From the NCBI GenBank assembly GCA_000467715.1, contig AJFK01001067.1, positions 1-28,927 of the forward strand: 28,927 nucleotides of DNA, in the 5' to 3' direction. The translations under genes and the position numbers were made by a program. Under the pieces are notes generated by a model. The model saw nothing but the letters and a program-made list of their open reading frames with translations. It did no database searches and had not been told where the DNA came from. Positions 20,605-28,927 of this stretch are shown here, one piece after another. This DNA comes from Hysterium pulicare CBS 123377. Taxonomy: Eukaryota > Ascomycota > Dothideomycetes > Hysteriales > Hysteriaceae. Within the stretch, counting starts at the first letter, position 1. Each line of letters starts with the position of its first letter.

Positions 20605-22777
20605 ATGGCTACCTCCACTCTCGACCGATCGCTTCGACGCGCCGCAGCAGTCGACAGTGGACGGAGTCGATCGTTCGGTGGATGCGCTACGGTATGCCTG
20701 CAATCCTCGATGCCTTTCTGCTTCTGCTGATTGCGCGTAGTGTCGAGGTCGCCACATGAAGTGTGATGAAGCTCGCCCAACGTGCTCCATGTGCAGGAAT
20801 TCCGGCTGGGTCTGTGGCGGCTATGAGAAATGCATCTTCTTCGACTTCGAAGACCCCCCCCGACGCCGGGACCGTCCGCTTTCGACGGCCTTTGCTCACC
20901 GAAAAAGAACGCCAATGTATGAGCGAATGCCTGACGTCTGACATTCCCCCGAGGCTCGCTCTTTGGCATATTTCAAAAATCGACGAGGAATGCGAAGAAG
21001 CCCCTGCTTCCCAAGACATCCAAGTCTGTCGTGGCCCTTTCGGAGCTTTCAGACTGGCCCAAAATCAATCTGCTCCTCTCTCCGACCCACTCTCAGGTTG
21101 GCCTGAGGACACCAATACTCAGCAAGCCATTGTCCAGTCCAACGACGACTTTCTCTTTTCATCGGATCTTGCAATGACGCCAGGGACACAGCAACTCATT
21201 CAAACAATCCTCGATGAGCCTGAGCAAGGTCCATTTTCGCCCATGATGGATACGTGGAATGTCACCCTGGGTTCCAGCCGTGTCCAGGAAGTCTTTGACG
21301 ACATTGACATCTCCATGCCTGATATTCAACAGCCATGGAGAACGCCTCTGGTGTCACAAAGCTGTTCACTCCCAAGCTTCATTTCCAACTCTCAATTAAA
21401 CCACTCGATAACATCCAATTATGTGTCAATAGGTCCGAGCATTGATAGTAGCGTCCCGCACGATGCCGTATTCCTGCTCAAACACTACTCTACAACGGTT
21501 CTTAGACTATTCACGCCATTCCGCCACAGCAAGACGCCTTGGCACGTTCTCTTCATTCCTCATGTCAAGAACTGTCTAGCAGCTCTGACACTGGGTGAAG
21601 ATATCGATCATGCTAGTCTTTGTGCATTCTATTCCACATTAGCTATTAGTGCGTTCAGTCTTGGCGGCGTCTCTCAATCTCACACGTGGCTCGAGTAGGG
21701 CAAAACATATAAGCAGCAAGCTCGTGAACATGTTCAGTTGATGCTGCAAACCGCGTACGGCGTCCCCAAGACAGCGAAATACAAATCAATCTTGATGGCC
21801 CTTCTTACCATGGTCCAAATATCCATGGTTTCTGGGAATCGAGACCAAACCGAATGCTATTTTTTGGAAGCGGAAAAGTTCATACAAGTGAAGGGTCTCA
21901 ATCGGAAAAAGTAACGCAAGGTTCGCCTGCTCCATCATTGCTATGCGTTTGAGCGAATGTTCTACGAGAGTACCTTTTTGGGTGGCACGGAATCAAGCCA
22001 TCGTCGTAATGTCCGCAAAGCTATCGAGTCGAGTGGGGCTGTCGCCTACAGCCAAGACAGCTTGTCCTTCCGCCTCAGTAGTTGGAGCAACTTGGATAAA
22101 GAGATGCTGAAAATCAAGGGGCAGGAAGAAGGCGAGAATGATTTACATCTACCAGGAGTTTGGTCCGCTACGCTTTATCCTGAGATTTTTGGCATCCCGG
22201 AGATATATATCTTTTTGTTGTCGCTTGTCATTCGACTTGGAAAAGAGAAAGAGAACGCTGAGCAACAGAACGCAACGGATACTCTTAGTTTGAAGGAGTT
22301 CGTGAGCCGCGCAAAAGCTGTCGAACGGTGTATCAATCAACTGCGACGGCCGAGCCAGACTACAGATGCCTCTGCTCATCAGCAGCCGCAAGTTCCCCAA
22401 CATGTACTGGACAACATGCTCGACGCAATGCAACATGCTTTATCAATCTATTTCTACCGGAGAGTTTACGACGTGTTGACTCTTCAATGCTACAACCAAA
22501 GGTAGTCAGCGTACGTGACTGTTTGTTGTGCTTCGAATTTGCGAGCTCCGACATGGTTTATGGCTCTGCCAGACTCATCTGGCCTGCTTTTATTGCAGCA
22601 TGCGAAGCTGAAGATCTAGAGGTCCGGGATTCGTTCTCCGACTGGTTCAAGAAATTTGCGCAACGCAGTGGTTTACGCTTTTTCGCCGACACACAGGCGA
22701 ACATTGAGCGGATTTGGGAAGAAAAGAGCAATTCGGATGGGACAAGTATCACGTGGACTGAACGAAGACGTAGCGGT
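20605..22777 (+). pseudogene. Zn2Cys6 transcription factor, fungal_trans_2/ArgRII-like, frame-broken
   Basis: ATG at 20605 starts MATSTLDRSLRRAAAVDSGR. A 49-bp intron (20692-20740, GTATGC to CGTAG) splits the zinc cluster; splicing gives CATCRGRHMKC, then DEARPTC-SMC-RNSGWVC, the full C-x2-C-x6-C-x6-C-x2-C-x6-C pattern. The apparent stop at 20738-20740 is the end of that intron, not damage. Further on, one extra C in a run of eight (20854-20861) shifts the frame. The body then reads FRRPLLTEKERQCMSE and LALWHISKIDEECE, through LKHYSTTVLRLFTPF and ESTFLGGTESSHR. TAG at about 21697 and TAA at about 21912 interrupt it, and a second shift near 22475 leads to the C-terminal block SVRDCLLCFEFASS, YGSARLIWPAFIAACEAED and NIERIWEEKS. 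Four breaks over some 700 codons make a pseudogene likely. The intact DNA-binding region alone might still be made as a short protein. Confidence 0.85.
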
Positions 22778-23315
22778 TGACCTGCTGCGTTATCTGGTAA
22801 TGCTGGGAGTGAAGGGGCGTTTTGGCAGTGTAGAAATAAATCTTGGAGGCAGCCAGTTTGTATTGGAAAAGAGACACCGCTATCCACAGAGCGAGGAAGA
22901 CTGCGTATCCACCTTGACTAGCTGCATTTCACGTGATACTCCCCCATAGCCATGCAGGTGATCGGTGTGTTACGATGCGTTCCAGGGCAAAGCTTAGTCT
23001 TACTAGAGGCCTATTTCAAGGAGAGAAAAATGGGCCCCGCTAGAACTCAGTCTTTGCCATTCATTGGTCAGGACGACATCACGAGCCAGGGCTTACCTTC
23101 CTATTCCGAGCCGGCACAGTGGGTGTGCCAAGGAGAGAGTAGAATACATCGATTTTAAGATCCATCCCCACGCTGGACCCCTTCACTCTCTTAACTAGAT
23201 CATTGAAAGATTCGGAAACTTGGGTCGGCATCGCCGCTGTTCAGTGTTGAATAAGCAGACCATTGTAACTTCGAGACGAGACGACACATCCAACCAGAGA
23301 TTCATCATTTTCATC
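22778..23315. other. Intergenic between broken regulator and second SDR
   Basis: No gene is supported. The plus frame 22656-22949 contains a protein-like stretch (LLRYLVMLGVKGRFGSVEI) overlapping the end of the broken regulator, but in a different frame from its conserved C-terminus and without a motif. The final 100 bases, rich in ACATCCAACC and TTCATCATTTTCATC, look like a transcript leader for the SDR starting at 23316. Confidence 0.4.
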
Positions 23316-24251
23316 ATGGCTTCTTTCGAGGGCAAAGTGGTTAGTTTCCGACTGATGGAACTTACCATACCCTTCCTCGTCTACCTCGGTATTGACAACT
23401 AATCAGTCTACCAGATCGCCATCACGGGCGCAGCCTCTGGCATGGGTTTCGCAACAGCAAAGCTCCTTGCATCCCGAGGCGCCGTCATCTCTCTCGGCGA
23501 CATACACGAAGAGGCTCTCAAAGCGGCTTTCAAATCGTTGCCCGCTAGCAACGACCAGCAGCACATGTACATGGTCGTCGATGTACGCAGCAGTGAAAAA
23601 GTCCACGCATGGATCCAATCGACAGTCCAAACTTTGGGCAAACTCGACGGCGCCGTCAACATGGCTGGTGTCATTACGAAAGCGGCTCCGATTACTGAAG
23701 TGAGCGATGCGGACTGGGACTTCTCGTTTGCGGTTAATACGAAGGGTGTTTTTAATTGTTTGAGGGCGCAGTTGAAGGCTATGGGGGCTGGTGGTAGCAT
23801 TGTGAGGTTTCCTTTCTCAATGAGCAGAATGAAATTTTGAACTAATCATCCCTCGAAAGGTTTCTGCGGCAAGCGTTTTCGGACAATTCGGTGCGCCCGG
23901 TAACGCGGCTTACTGCGCTAGTAAAGCAGCTGTCATCGCATTGACAAGAACGGCGGCGAAGGAAAATCAACATATAAGAGTTAACTGCGTCGCTCCAGGT
24001 AAGTAGCTAAGCGACATGTCATATGTAGTGCACCACTCCTAGCTGATAATCTGGATTTGGTAGGCTCGGTCAATACCCCGATGTCTCAAGGCGAAGATCC
24101 AGAAGATGTTAAGAGGGGACTGCAAGTGACAGCGCAGAAGAGGAGGGCGGAGCCGATTGAGGTGGCGCATGTTATTGCGTTTTTGTTGAGTGATGATGCG
24201 TCTTTCGTGACGGGTGCTGTTTATAATGTCGATGGTGGCTGGGTGTGCTGA
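23316..24251 (+). CDS. Short-chain dehydrogenase/reductase (classical SDR)
   Basis: Four exons: 23316-23339, 23415-23801, 23860-23998 and 24064-24251, with introns of 75, 58 and 65 bp (738 nt, 245 residues). Spliced motifs are TGAASGMG (12-19), Asp about 37 (LGDIHEEA, favouring NAD), NMAG in place of NNAG, Ser 142, and Tyr 155 with Lys 159 in YCASK. The third exon ends at VNCVAPG and the last gives PGSVNTPM and the end VDGGWVC. The 24-nt first exon is supported because GKV joins IAITGAASG in frame. It probably oxidises a secondary alcohol or reduces a ketone; substrate unknown. It is convergent with the next SDR and close to the broken regulator, so it may have been under that regulator's control. 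Confidence 0.93.
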
Positions 24252-24904
24252 ATTCAAAGAAACACAGATATATCATACTATGATATCGAACTTCAAACGA
24301 GAGCTTTAGATATTTCCACCATTGACGTGTGGTTAAACCTTCCCGTTTTCTGAGGTTGAATTGCCAGATGTGCAAATGGGAGTGCGTAAAGGTCAAACAA
24401 GTAGCTAGACAGAGGGCTACATGTACCCGAATCTGGGGGTATAGCCGACATCCAGATCATTCTATTCACCCAGCATCGCACCTTCTGGCTAGACAAGAAG
24501 CAATCTCAGCCTAACTGAATTGCGAAAGAGCCCATACGTAATCGCTCCGATAAATACATTCTGACAAGAACGCAGCCGTGTTGAGATATATCAAGAACTA
24601 AGGTACGTAAGAATGAGTATTGGCGAATAGAATAAGACCGAATTAGGTAGCAAGTAGTGTGGAGTACGGCGGAGATATAATTTCAGCCTTCACGCATGTA
24701 TGTCAGAAGAAGAGAGATTCAATATCGCAAGAGCTGGAACAGTATGAAGACCTAAAGTTCTCAAACCCACATTACGTCGGTACTGGTGATGATTAACATA
24801 AAAAAAGTATGTCAAAGACAGCATACCCAAGGTGCCATGACCTTCTCTAACCTTTGACCCGGTGACTGTCGTGCAAGATTACCATACAGATTCCGGAAAC
24901 CCAT
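24252..24904. other. Intergenic between convergent SDR genes
   Basis: The two flanking genes end here, so this holds two terminators and no promoter is needed. No open frame has a motif. The sequence is AT-rich with scattered ATATATC and TAAGAATGA words. Nothing else was seen. Confidence 0.45.
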
Positions 24905-25727
24905 TCAGCGAGTGGTATACCCTCCATTCGCAAAGATAGTCTGTCCATTGATCCACGCACCGTCCGTAACCAAGAACCTAACAATCGGCGCAATGTCCTT
25001 GATATCCGTAAGCCGGCCTCCCATAGCGCTGCTCTTATGAAAAGCAACCGCATCGTCGGATTCCTGTCCATAGAAGAAGGCTGAAACAAATGTTAGCATC
25101 GACGAATTCAGGATCCGGGTGCCAGCATGGGAGATAGAGGGAGGACTTACGCGTATCCATAGGCCCCGGCGCAACCGCATTCACAGAGACTCCCTTCTCC
25201 ATAAGTTCTTTGGAAAGTGCTCGCGTGAAATGCTCAACCGGTGCTTTGGACCCGGCATACGAGGAGTAGAAACCCGTATATGCAGCCAGAAGCGATGTCA
25301 CAATCGTGATAAGTTTGCCTCCCTTCGCTATATGCTCCGCTCCAGCCTTGAGGCAGAAGAACGCTGCTTTGGAATTCACCGCGAATATGGTATCATACTC
25401 CTCTTCCGAGATCTCAATCATTGGTTTCTTCAGGACCATGCCTACGGTATTGATCATGATGTCCAATTTACCGAAATCGTGGATGACGGAGGTGAGGAGG
25501 GTGGTCACGTTCCTCTCGGTGGTGAGGTCTGCAGTGTAGAACTTTATGGTGATGTTGGGGTGGGAGGTGGTGAGTTCTTTGAGGAGTTCTGTGGCGTTGG
25601 ATTTTGTGCTGGGGGAGTTGTAGTGCAGGGCGAGGTTCGCGCCGAGGGAGGCGAGCTCGCGGGCGGTTTGGGCGCCGAGGTTTTTGGCGCCGCCTGTTAT
25701 GAGGGCCACTTTTCCGTTAAGAGACAT
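24905..25727 (-). CDS. Short-chain dehydrogenase/reductase, divergent fungal subgroup
   Basis: Two exons, 25727-25151 and 25080-24905, around a 70-bp intron (GTAAGT to TTTCAG); 753 nt, 250 residues. The cofactor motif is TGGAKNLG (11-18). NTVG at 93-96 replaces NNAG. Ser 145, Tyr 157 and Lys 161 (YAGSK) make the catalytic set. The intron falls in the usual variable loop: APGPMDT continues as PFFYGQESDDAV, and the end is NGQTIFANGGYTTR. After strand beta-2 the sequence is HYNSPST with no acidic residue at its tip, so NADPH use is more likely than NADH. SDRs with this TGGAKNLG/NTVG pairing are common in fungal accessory genomes and mostly uncharacterised. A strong TATA box lies about 105 bp before the ATG. 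Confidence 0.92.
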
Positions 25728-25831
25728 GTTGGATACGATAGATTCGAGAGTACTGAAGTTCGTAGATTGAAGATAATATGAAGATGTTAGGGTGGATCAA
25801 TATGGGAGAGCTACGTTCGAATTGATTGCAG

Positions 25832-25839
25832 TTTATATA
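25832..25839 (-). promoter_or_regulatory. TATA box (TATATAAA) of the SDR ending at 24905
   Basis: TATATAAA on the minus strand lies about 105 bp upstream of the start codon at 25727, a usual distance for a fungal inducible gene. It is the clearest TATA box in the window. Confidence 0.5.
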
Positions 25840-26172
25840 TTTGCTGGTGATCTTCAAATCGGTCCTTCCGAGTACTATTTCTTTTAGCATATTGCATGTA
25901 ACATTCTACATCTAGGCTGGGCACAAACCCATTATAGATATAGTGGAATATAAGAATCCAATCAGCATTCTCGACTGTTGCTTCATGTTCTCGTTGCGTG
26001 GCTTGAGACCAATGCAGACTAATGTCTTGGCAATGACCCTTTTGGGAAAGCCCATCCATTTAGCTGCGAATGCGAATAGAGCAAGCTATGGAGACAACAC
26101 ATCGGAGATAACCGAATTGATCGTCGGGAAGGAATAACAGACTGTTAATAGGCTATCCCGGTAATAGGCTTC
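25840..26172. other. Intergenic, no gene seen
   Basis: It holds the 3' side of the regulator-like gene and the distal promoter of the SDR that starts at 25727. The open frames 25811-26059 (minus) and 25943-26137 (plus) overlap each other and have no motif. Confidence 0.4.
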
Positions 26173-27178
26173 TCAATCTCCGCCTAAGAAATGCCTTGGA
26201 TGGAATTCCACCGCCTTCGGCAGCGTCCGAGCGGTCTCGGCGAAGCAGACCTCACTGTTGAGGAGACATGCTGCATTGTAGTCAACCCAGCAAATCATAC
26301 GACTCAGCAGCCCGTCAAGGCCTAAAGAGTCTAAGCCTCCCCGACGTGCAACCAGCTTCGTCAGCCCAGTCATGTGCATGAAGAAGGCTGACCGCGACCC
26401 AAACATGGCCTCGTATGTAGCGATCTTCAGAACAGCAGCAATAAGTCCGTCGGTGCATTCCGGTTCCGTCATCGCACATTGGATGAGTTGGAGCGCCTCC
26501 TGTTTGAGCCGGATGAGGTAATGACGGACTCTTTGGGATTCTGGGATTGAAAGAGAAGCGCGGTTCAAGAAATTGGCCCCCGAGATTAGTAGAATAACGT
26601 GGAGTAGGCCCGAGTTGAATATTGCAAATGGAAACCATCTGGTGCGGAGGAGTCCGGGCGTATCGAGATCAAGTTCTGGCATATCGACGGCGAAATGTGA
26701 TAAATCTAGCCAAGTTAGTTGATGTTATATGAGTTTAAGGAGACTTTATCTCGGAGTCAGCATCATTGGGCTTACAGTAGTCAATTATGAAAGGAGCGAA
26801 TGGCTCCAGAAGCAGTGGCTGTGCCAACATAATAGGATCGGAAGGGCTTTTGCAGAGATCGTCGTCAAAAGAAGTGCCATATGGTTTGCTTTCGCATCCG
26901 GCATCGAAACTTCCACGAGAATATGCACTTGCTTTAGGTCCCTGAGATGACTCCACGCATATATCAATGGCCTTCTTTGACTTTCGTGGTGCTTTCCGAA
27001 ACGGAATCGTCGATTGGGCGGCTTGGGACTTGACGGCTCTCCGATTGGTGTGAGAAAGAGCTTTCTTTGATGGGTCAAGGTTAACAAAACTAAATTTGGT
27101 CATGGTTATATCCATCTGAAGAGAAGATTTTTGGGAAATCAGAACATGTCCATCTTGTGAAGGTGGTGAAGGTATCAA
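26173..27178 (-). CDS. Fungal regulator-like protein without a zinc cluster (fungal_trans_2-type domain), short
   Basis: Two exons, 27178-26776 and 26705-26173, around a 70-bp intron (GTAAGC to GCTAG). The join reads IIDYYLSHFAVDMPELDLD. Residue count is 311 from ATG 27178, 290 from ATG 27115, or 286 from ATG 27103; MTKFSFVNLDPS, from 27103, is the start this family usually shows. A basic segment (RRAVKSQAAQ, FRKAPRKSKKA) follows where other fungal regulators carry a nuclear signal. The second exon has the helical block LKQEALQLIQCAMTEPECTDG and the HMTGLTKLVARRGGLDSLG motif typical of the middle region of fungal_trans_2 proteins. No Zn2Cys6 motif is present. Relatives are often 450 residues or more, so the C-terminus may be truncated by the TGA at 26173. 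It may be a co-regulator of the island or unrelated. Confidence 0.7.
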
Positions 27179-27631
27179 GCGTACTAGACTTAAAAGAGAA
27201 AGCCCAAGCGACGGAGGCTATCTCCTTATCGATAAGAGCAATTTCTTTGCCGTGTACAAGGAGTTGCTTCTGGAATGATAAGTCAGACCCATCCTAATAT
27301 ATCCCAGAAGCAGCCCTTCCTAGAAGTCAAGCCTGCCATATCAGTCATCGTAGATTTGCAAAACTAATAGAGAAGCTAAGTCCCCGGAGAATTCATTTCT
27401 CACTACATTCCGCAATTTCTCGAAAACCGTCTCAGAAGCGATACTTCTCAAAAGAATATCTTCTTCCTTCATATTAGGAAATATTGAAATCTGCGCTGGC
27501 AGCGCTGCTTCGGAATCCCATTGTTTCCAAATCAAAACTAGACATCTCAAAACTCGTCTTGGAAACACAGCTTCTTGGAAGGGACCCTTTTTAGGAATAC
27601 CGTCTCATTCCAGTAATTACTGCCAATTGTC
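27179..27631. other. Intergenic with a possible coding relic
   Basis: The minus frame from about 27607 to 27341 reads PKKGPFQEAVFPRRVLRCL, later FPNMKEEDILLRSIASE, FEKLRNVVRNEF and YDD at the stop. It has protein-like composition but no start codon in a good context, no family I can name and no clear splice acceptor. It may be a decayed 3' exon. The rest of the interval shows nothing. Confidence 0.3.
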
Positions 27632-28927
27632 TTACAAATCCGCACCATTCTTATCTATCTGCTCGTCTTCCCGCCTATCTTCCTCTTCTTCCCGCCTCTC
27701 ATGATCAGCAGCCTCGGCCTCGCTCATCTCCTTGACCTCGAAGCACTCTCTAACTTGCCTCCTCTCCTCCTCTGTAGGCAACGGTACCACCATTAAATAT
27801 AGCGCCTTCGACCGAGCCGCCCTCGTTGCCATGACGAATGGGTTGGCTGCTCTGCCCTGGTACTTCCCGACACTCGCTGCTTCTACTACGTAGCTCAGCG
27901 ATGCACCGATGGGACCACCCCTCCCTGAATGCTGGTGTCTGGTTCCAAAGCTCCCCATACTCGACTCGAATTCCGGCTCCTTCGCTAGAACCGACGACGG
28001 ATTATCAGCTGCAAATCGGCTATTCGCCCGCTTATCGAAATACTCATCGACGAATTTCCGAGTCCTCGTGTATCGATTCCCCTTCTCCTCCTCTTCTTCC
28101 GGATACACAAGCTCCGCCGCTTCAGGCATCTGCGCCTCCCCCTTCGTCTTACCCTTCACTCCGCCCAAATTCCTCTTCATATATGCCCTAACCGTCTTCT
28201 TCCCGTGCGCCTTCGTCACCTGGCCAGAGATATCGAACTCCTCGCTCACTGCGCGCGCGTACGGGTCGTAGGTCATGATGAGGCAGTACAAGCCGAGCGG
28301 CATGAAGTACTTCTCGTTGATGTCGCCGAAGAAGGAGTTTGAGCGGATGCGCCCGTAAGTCTGCTTGGCGGTTTCTTCGGCGAACGATAAGGCGACGGTG
28401 ACGGCAACCGTGAAAGGGTTTGGAGCAAAGTGGTGCACGAGGCCGACGGCCATGTTGAAGACGTTGAAGGCGGGGGTGATCTGATGTGGTTTTAGAAGGT
28501 TGAAGTGATGCGAGCTGGAAAGGAGGTCGGGGATACCTTGATACTTTCCTCGAACGTGGTCATGAAATCGAGCCAGGCGTTTTGCGAAATGCCGACTTCT
28601 TGTAGAAGGGGTGCGTAGGCGCGTAGGAAACCGCGGGATCTGTCCCCGGGGCGGCGCTGAGGGATGACGACAGGAGCTTGGAGAGGGGCTCCGGTACGAA
28701 TGGGAGGGTAGAATGCAACGTAGGAATTGACGAGGGTCTTGATCGGTGCAGGGCCGAGGACGTTGCCTTTCTGTACGACGTACCTGGACGATTGGGAGAC
28801 TTTCATCTGCTCGAACGTCTGGGCAACTGCTTGTACGTCTCCATCATTATCGTCTGGGTTGTTTTTGGAGTTTCGTTTCTCTAGAGGCACCTCGGACTCG
28901 CTGTAGTCTGGCGGCGCATCGGATGGG
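27632..28927 (-). CDS. Uncharacterised conserved fungal protein, 5' end outside window
   Basis: Two exons are visible, beyond 28927 to 28537 and 28480-27632, around a 56-bp intron (GTATCC to CATCAG); the join reads FEESIKITPAFNVFNMAVG. The frame stays open to the right edge through a GTG at 28890, with no ATG, so the true start lies outside. Visible parts are an acidic, low-complexity N-terminus, the block PLLQEVGISQNAWLDFMTTF, a moderately hydrophobic helix pair (FNVFNMAVGLVHHF, VAVTVALSFAEETAK), then NSFFGDINEKYFMPLGLYCL and a long charged tail ending EEDRREDEQIDKNGADL. I recall similar fungal proteins with a 'GLYCLIMTY'-like block annotated only as hypothetical. Localisation is unclear; the hydrophobic stretch might associate with membranes. 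No function is assigned. Confidence 0.8.

Noticed and set aside
20738-20740. Stop codon inside the Zn2Cys6 motif
   Set aside because: A GTATGC donor at 20692 and this TAG acceptor form a 49-bp intron; splicing gives a perfect CATCRGRHMKC motif.
25119-25781. 220-codon plus-strand frame
   Set aside because: Antisense to the SDR at 24905-25727; glycine/glutamate-rich mirror of its coding strand.
1-28927. tRNA genes, transposases, virus-derived elements, CRISPR arrays
   Set aside because: Looked for B-box-like GGTTCGAATCC words, long terminal repeats, reverse-transcriptase or integrase motifs and regular repeats; none was convincing by eye.

Overview
The window is nuclear DNA from a filamentous ascomycete (Pezizomycotina). 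The basis is many short introns (46 to 87 bp, GTAAGT-like donors and YAG acceptors) and fungal-restricted families: a Zn2Cys6 regulator, a YAT-type permease, a secreted GMC oxidoreductase, a rhodopsin-domain membrane protein and a ubiquitin-containing fungal protein. The species cannot be named from the sequence. Splice models were built by eye; every complete model below closes to an exact multiple of three.

Layout. 1-308: start of a rhodopsin-domain integral membrane protein, running off the left edge. 1333-3588: seven-exon secreted GMC oxidoreductase. 3969-6177: two diverged, broken copies of an unrecognised gene family in tandem. 6178-7485: no gene, but a compact triple hairpin at 6991-7032. 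7486-9851: two housekeeping genes, the Rqt4/TRIP4-type zinc-finger protein and a PPIL1-type cyclophilin, diverging from one short promoter. 10101-11459: zinc alcohol/formaldehyde dehydrogenase. 12471-14424: six-exon 552-residue protein with a ubiquitin domain embedded in its middle.

15055-27178 looks like a metabolic island: a short-chain dehydrogenase (SDR), a Baeyer-Villiger monooxygenase (BVMO), an amino-acid-permease remnant, a Zn2Cys6 regulator, two more SDRs and a second regulator-like gene. An SDR making a ketone and a BVMO turning it into an ester or lactone is a sensible pair, and their upstream regions share an exact 12-mer in the same orientation. The island seems to be decaying: the permease has lost its N-terminal half, the regulator has four reading-frame breaks and the BVMO has a single-base frameshift in a homopolymer. 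All three SDRs have intact frames.

27632-28927 holds most of an uncharacterised fungal protein that runs off the right edge. I saw no tRNA, rRNA, CRISPR array, virus-derived element or transposase. The most interesting items are the embedded-ubiquitin protein, the decaying SDR/BVMO/permease/regulator island with its shared 12-mer, the tandem orphan family and the triple hairpin.
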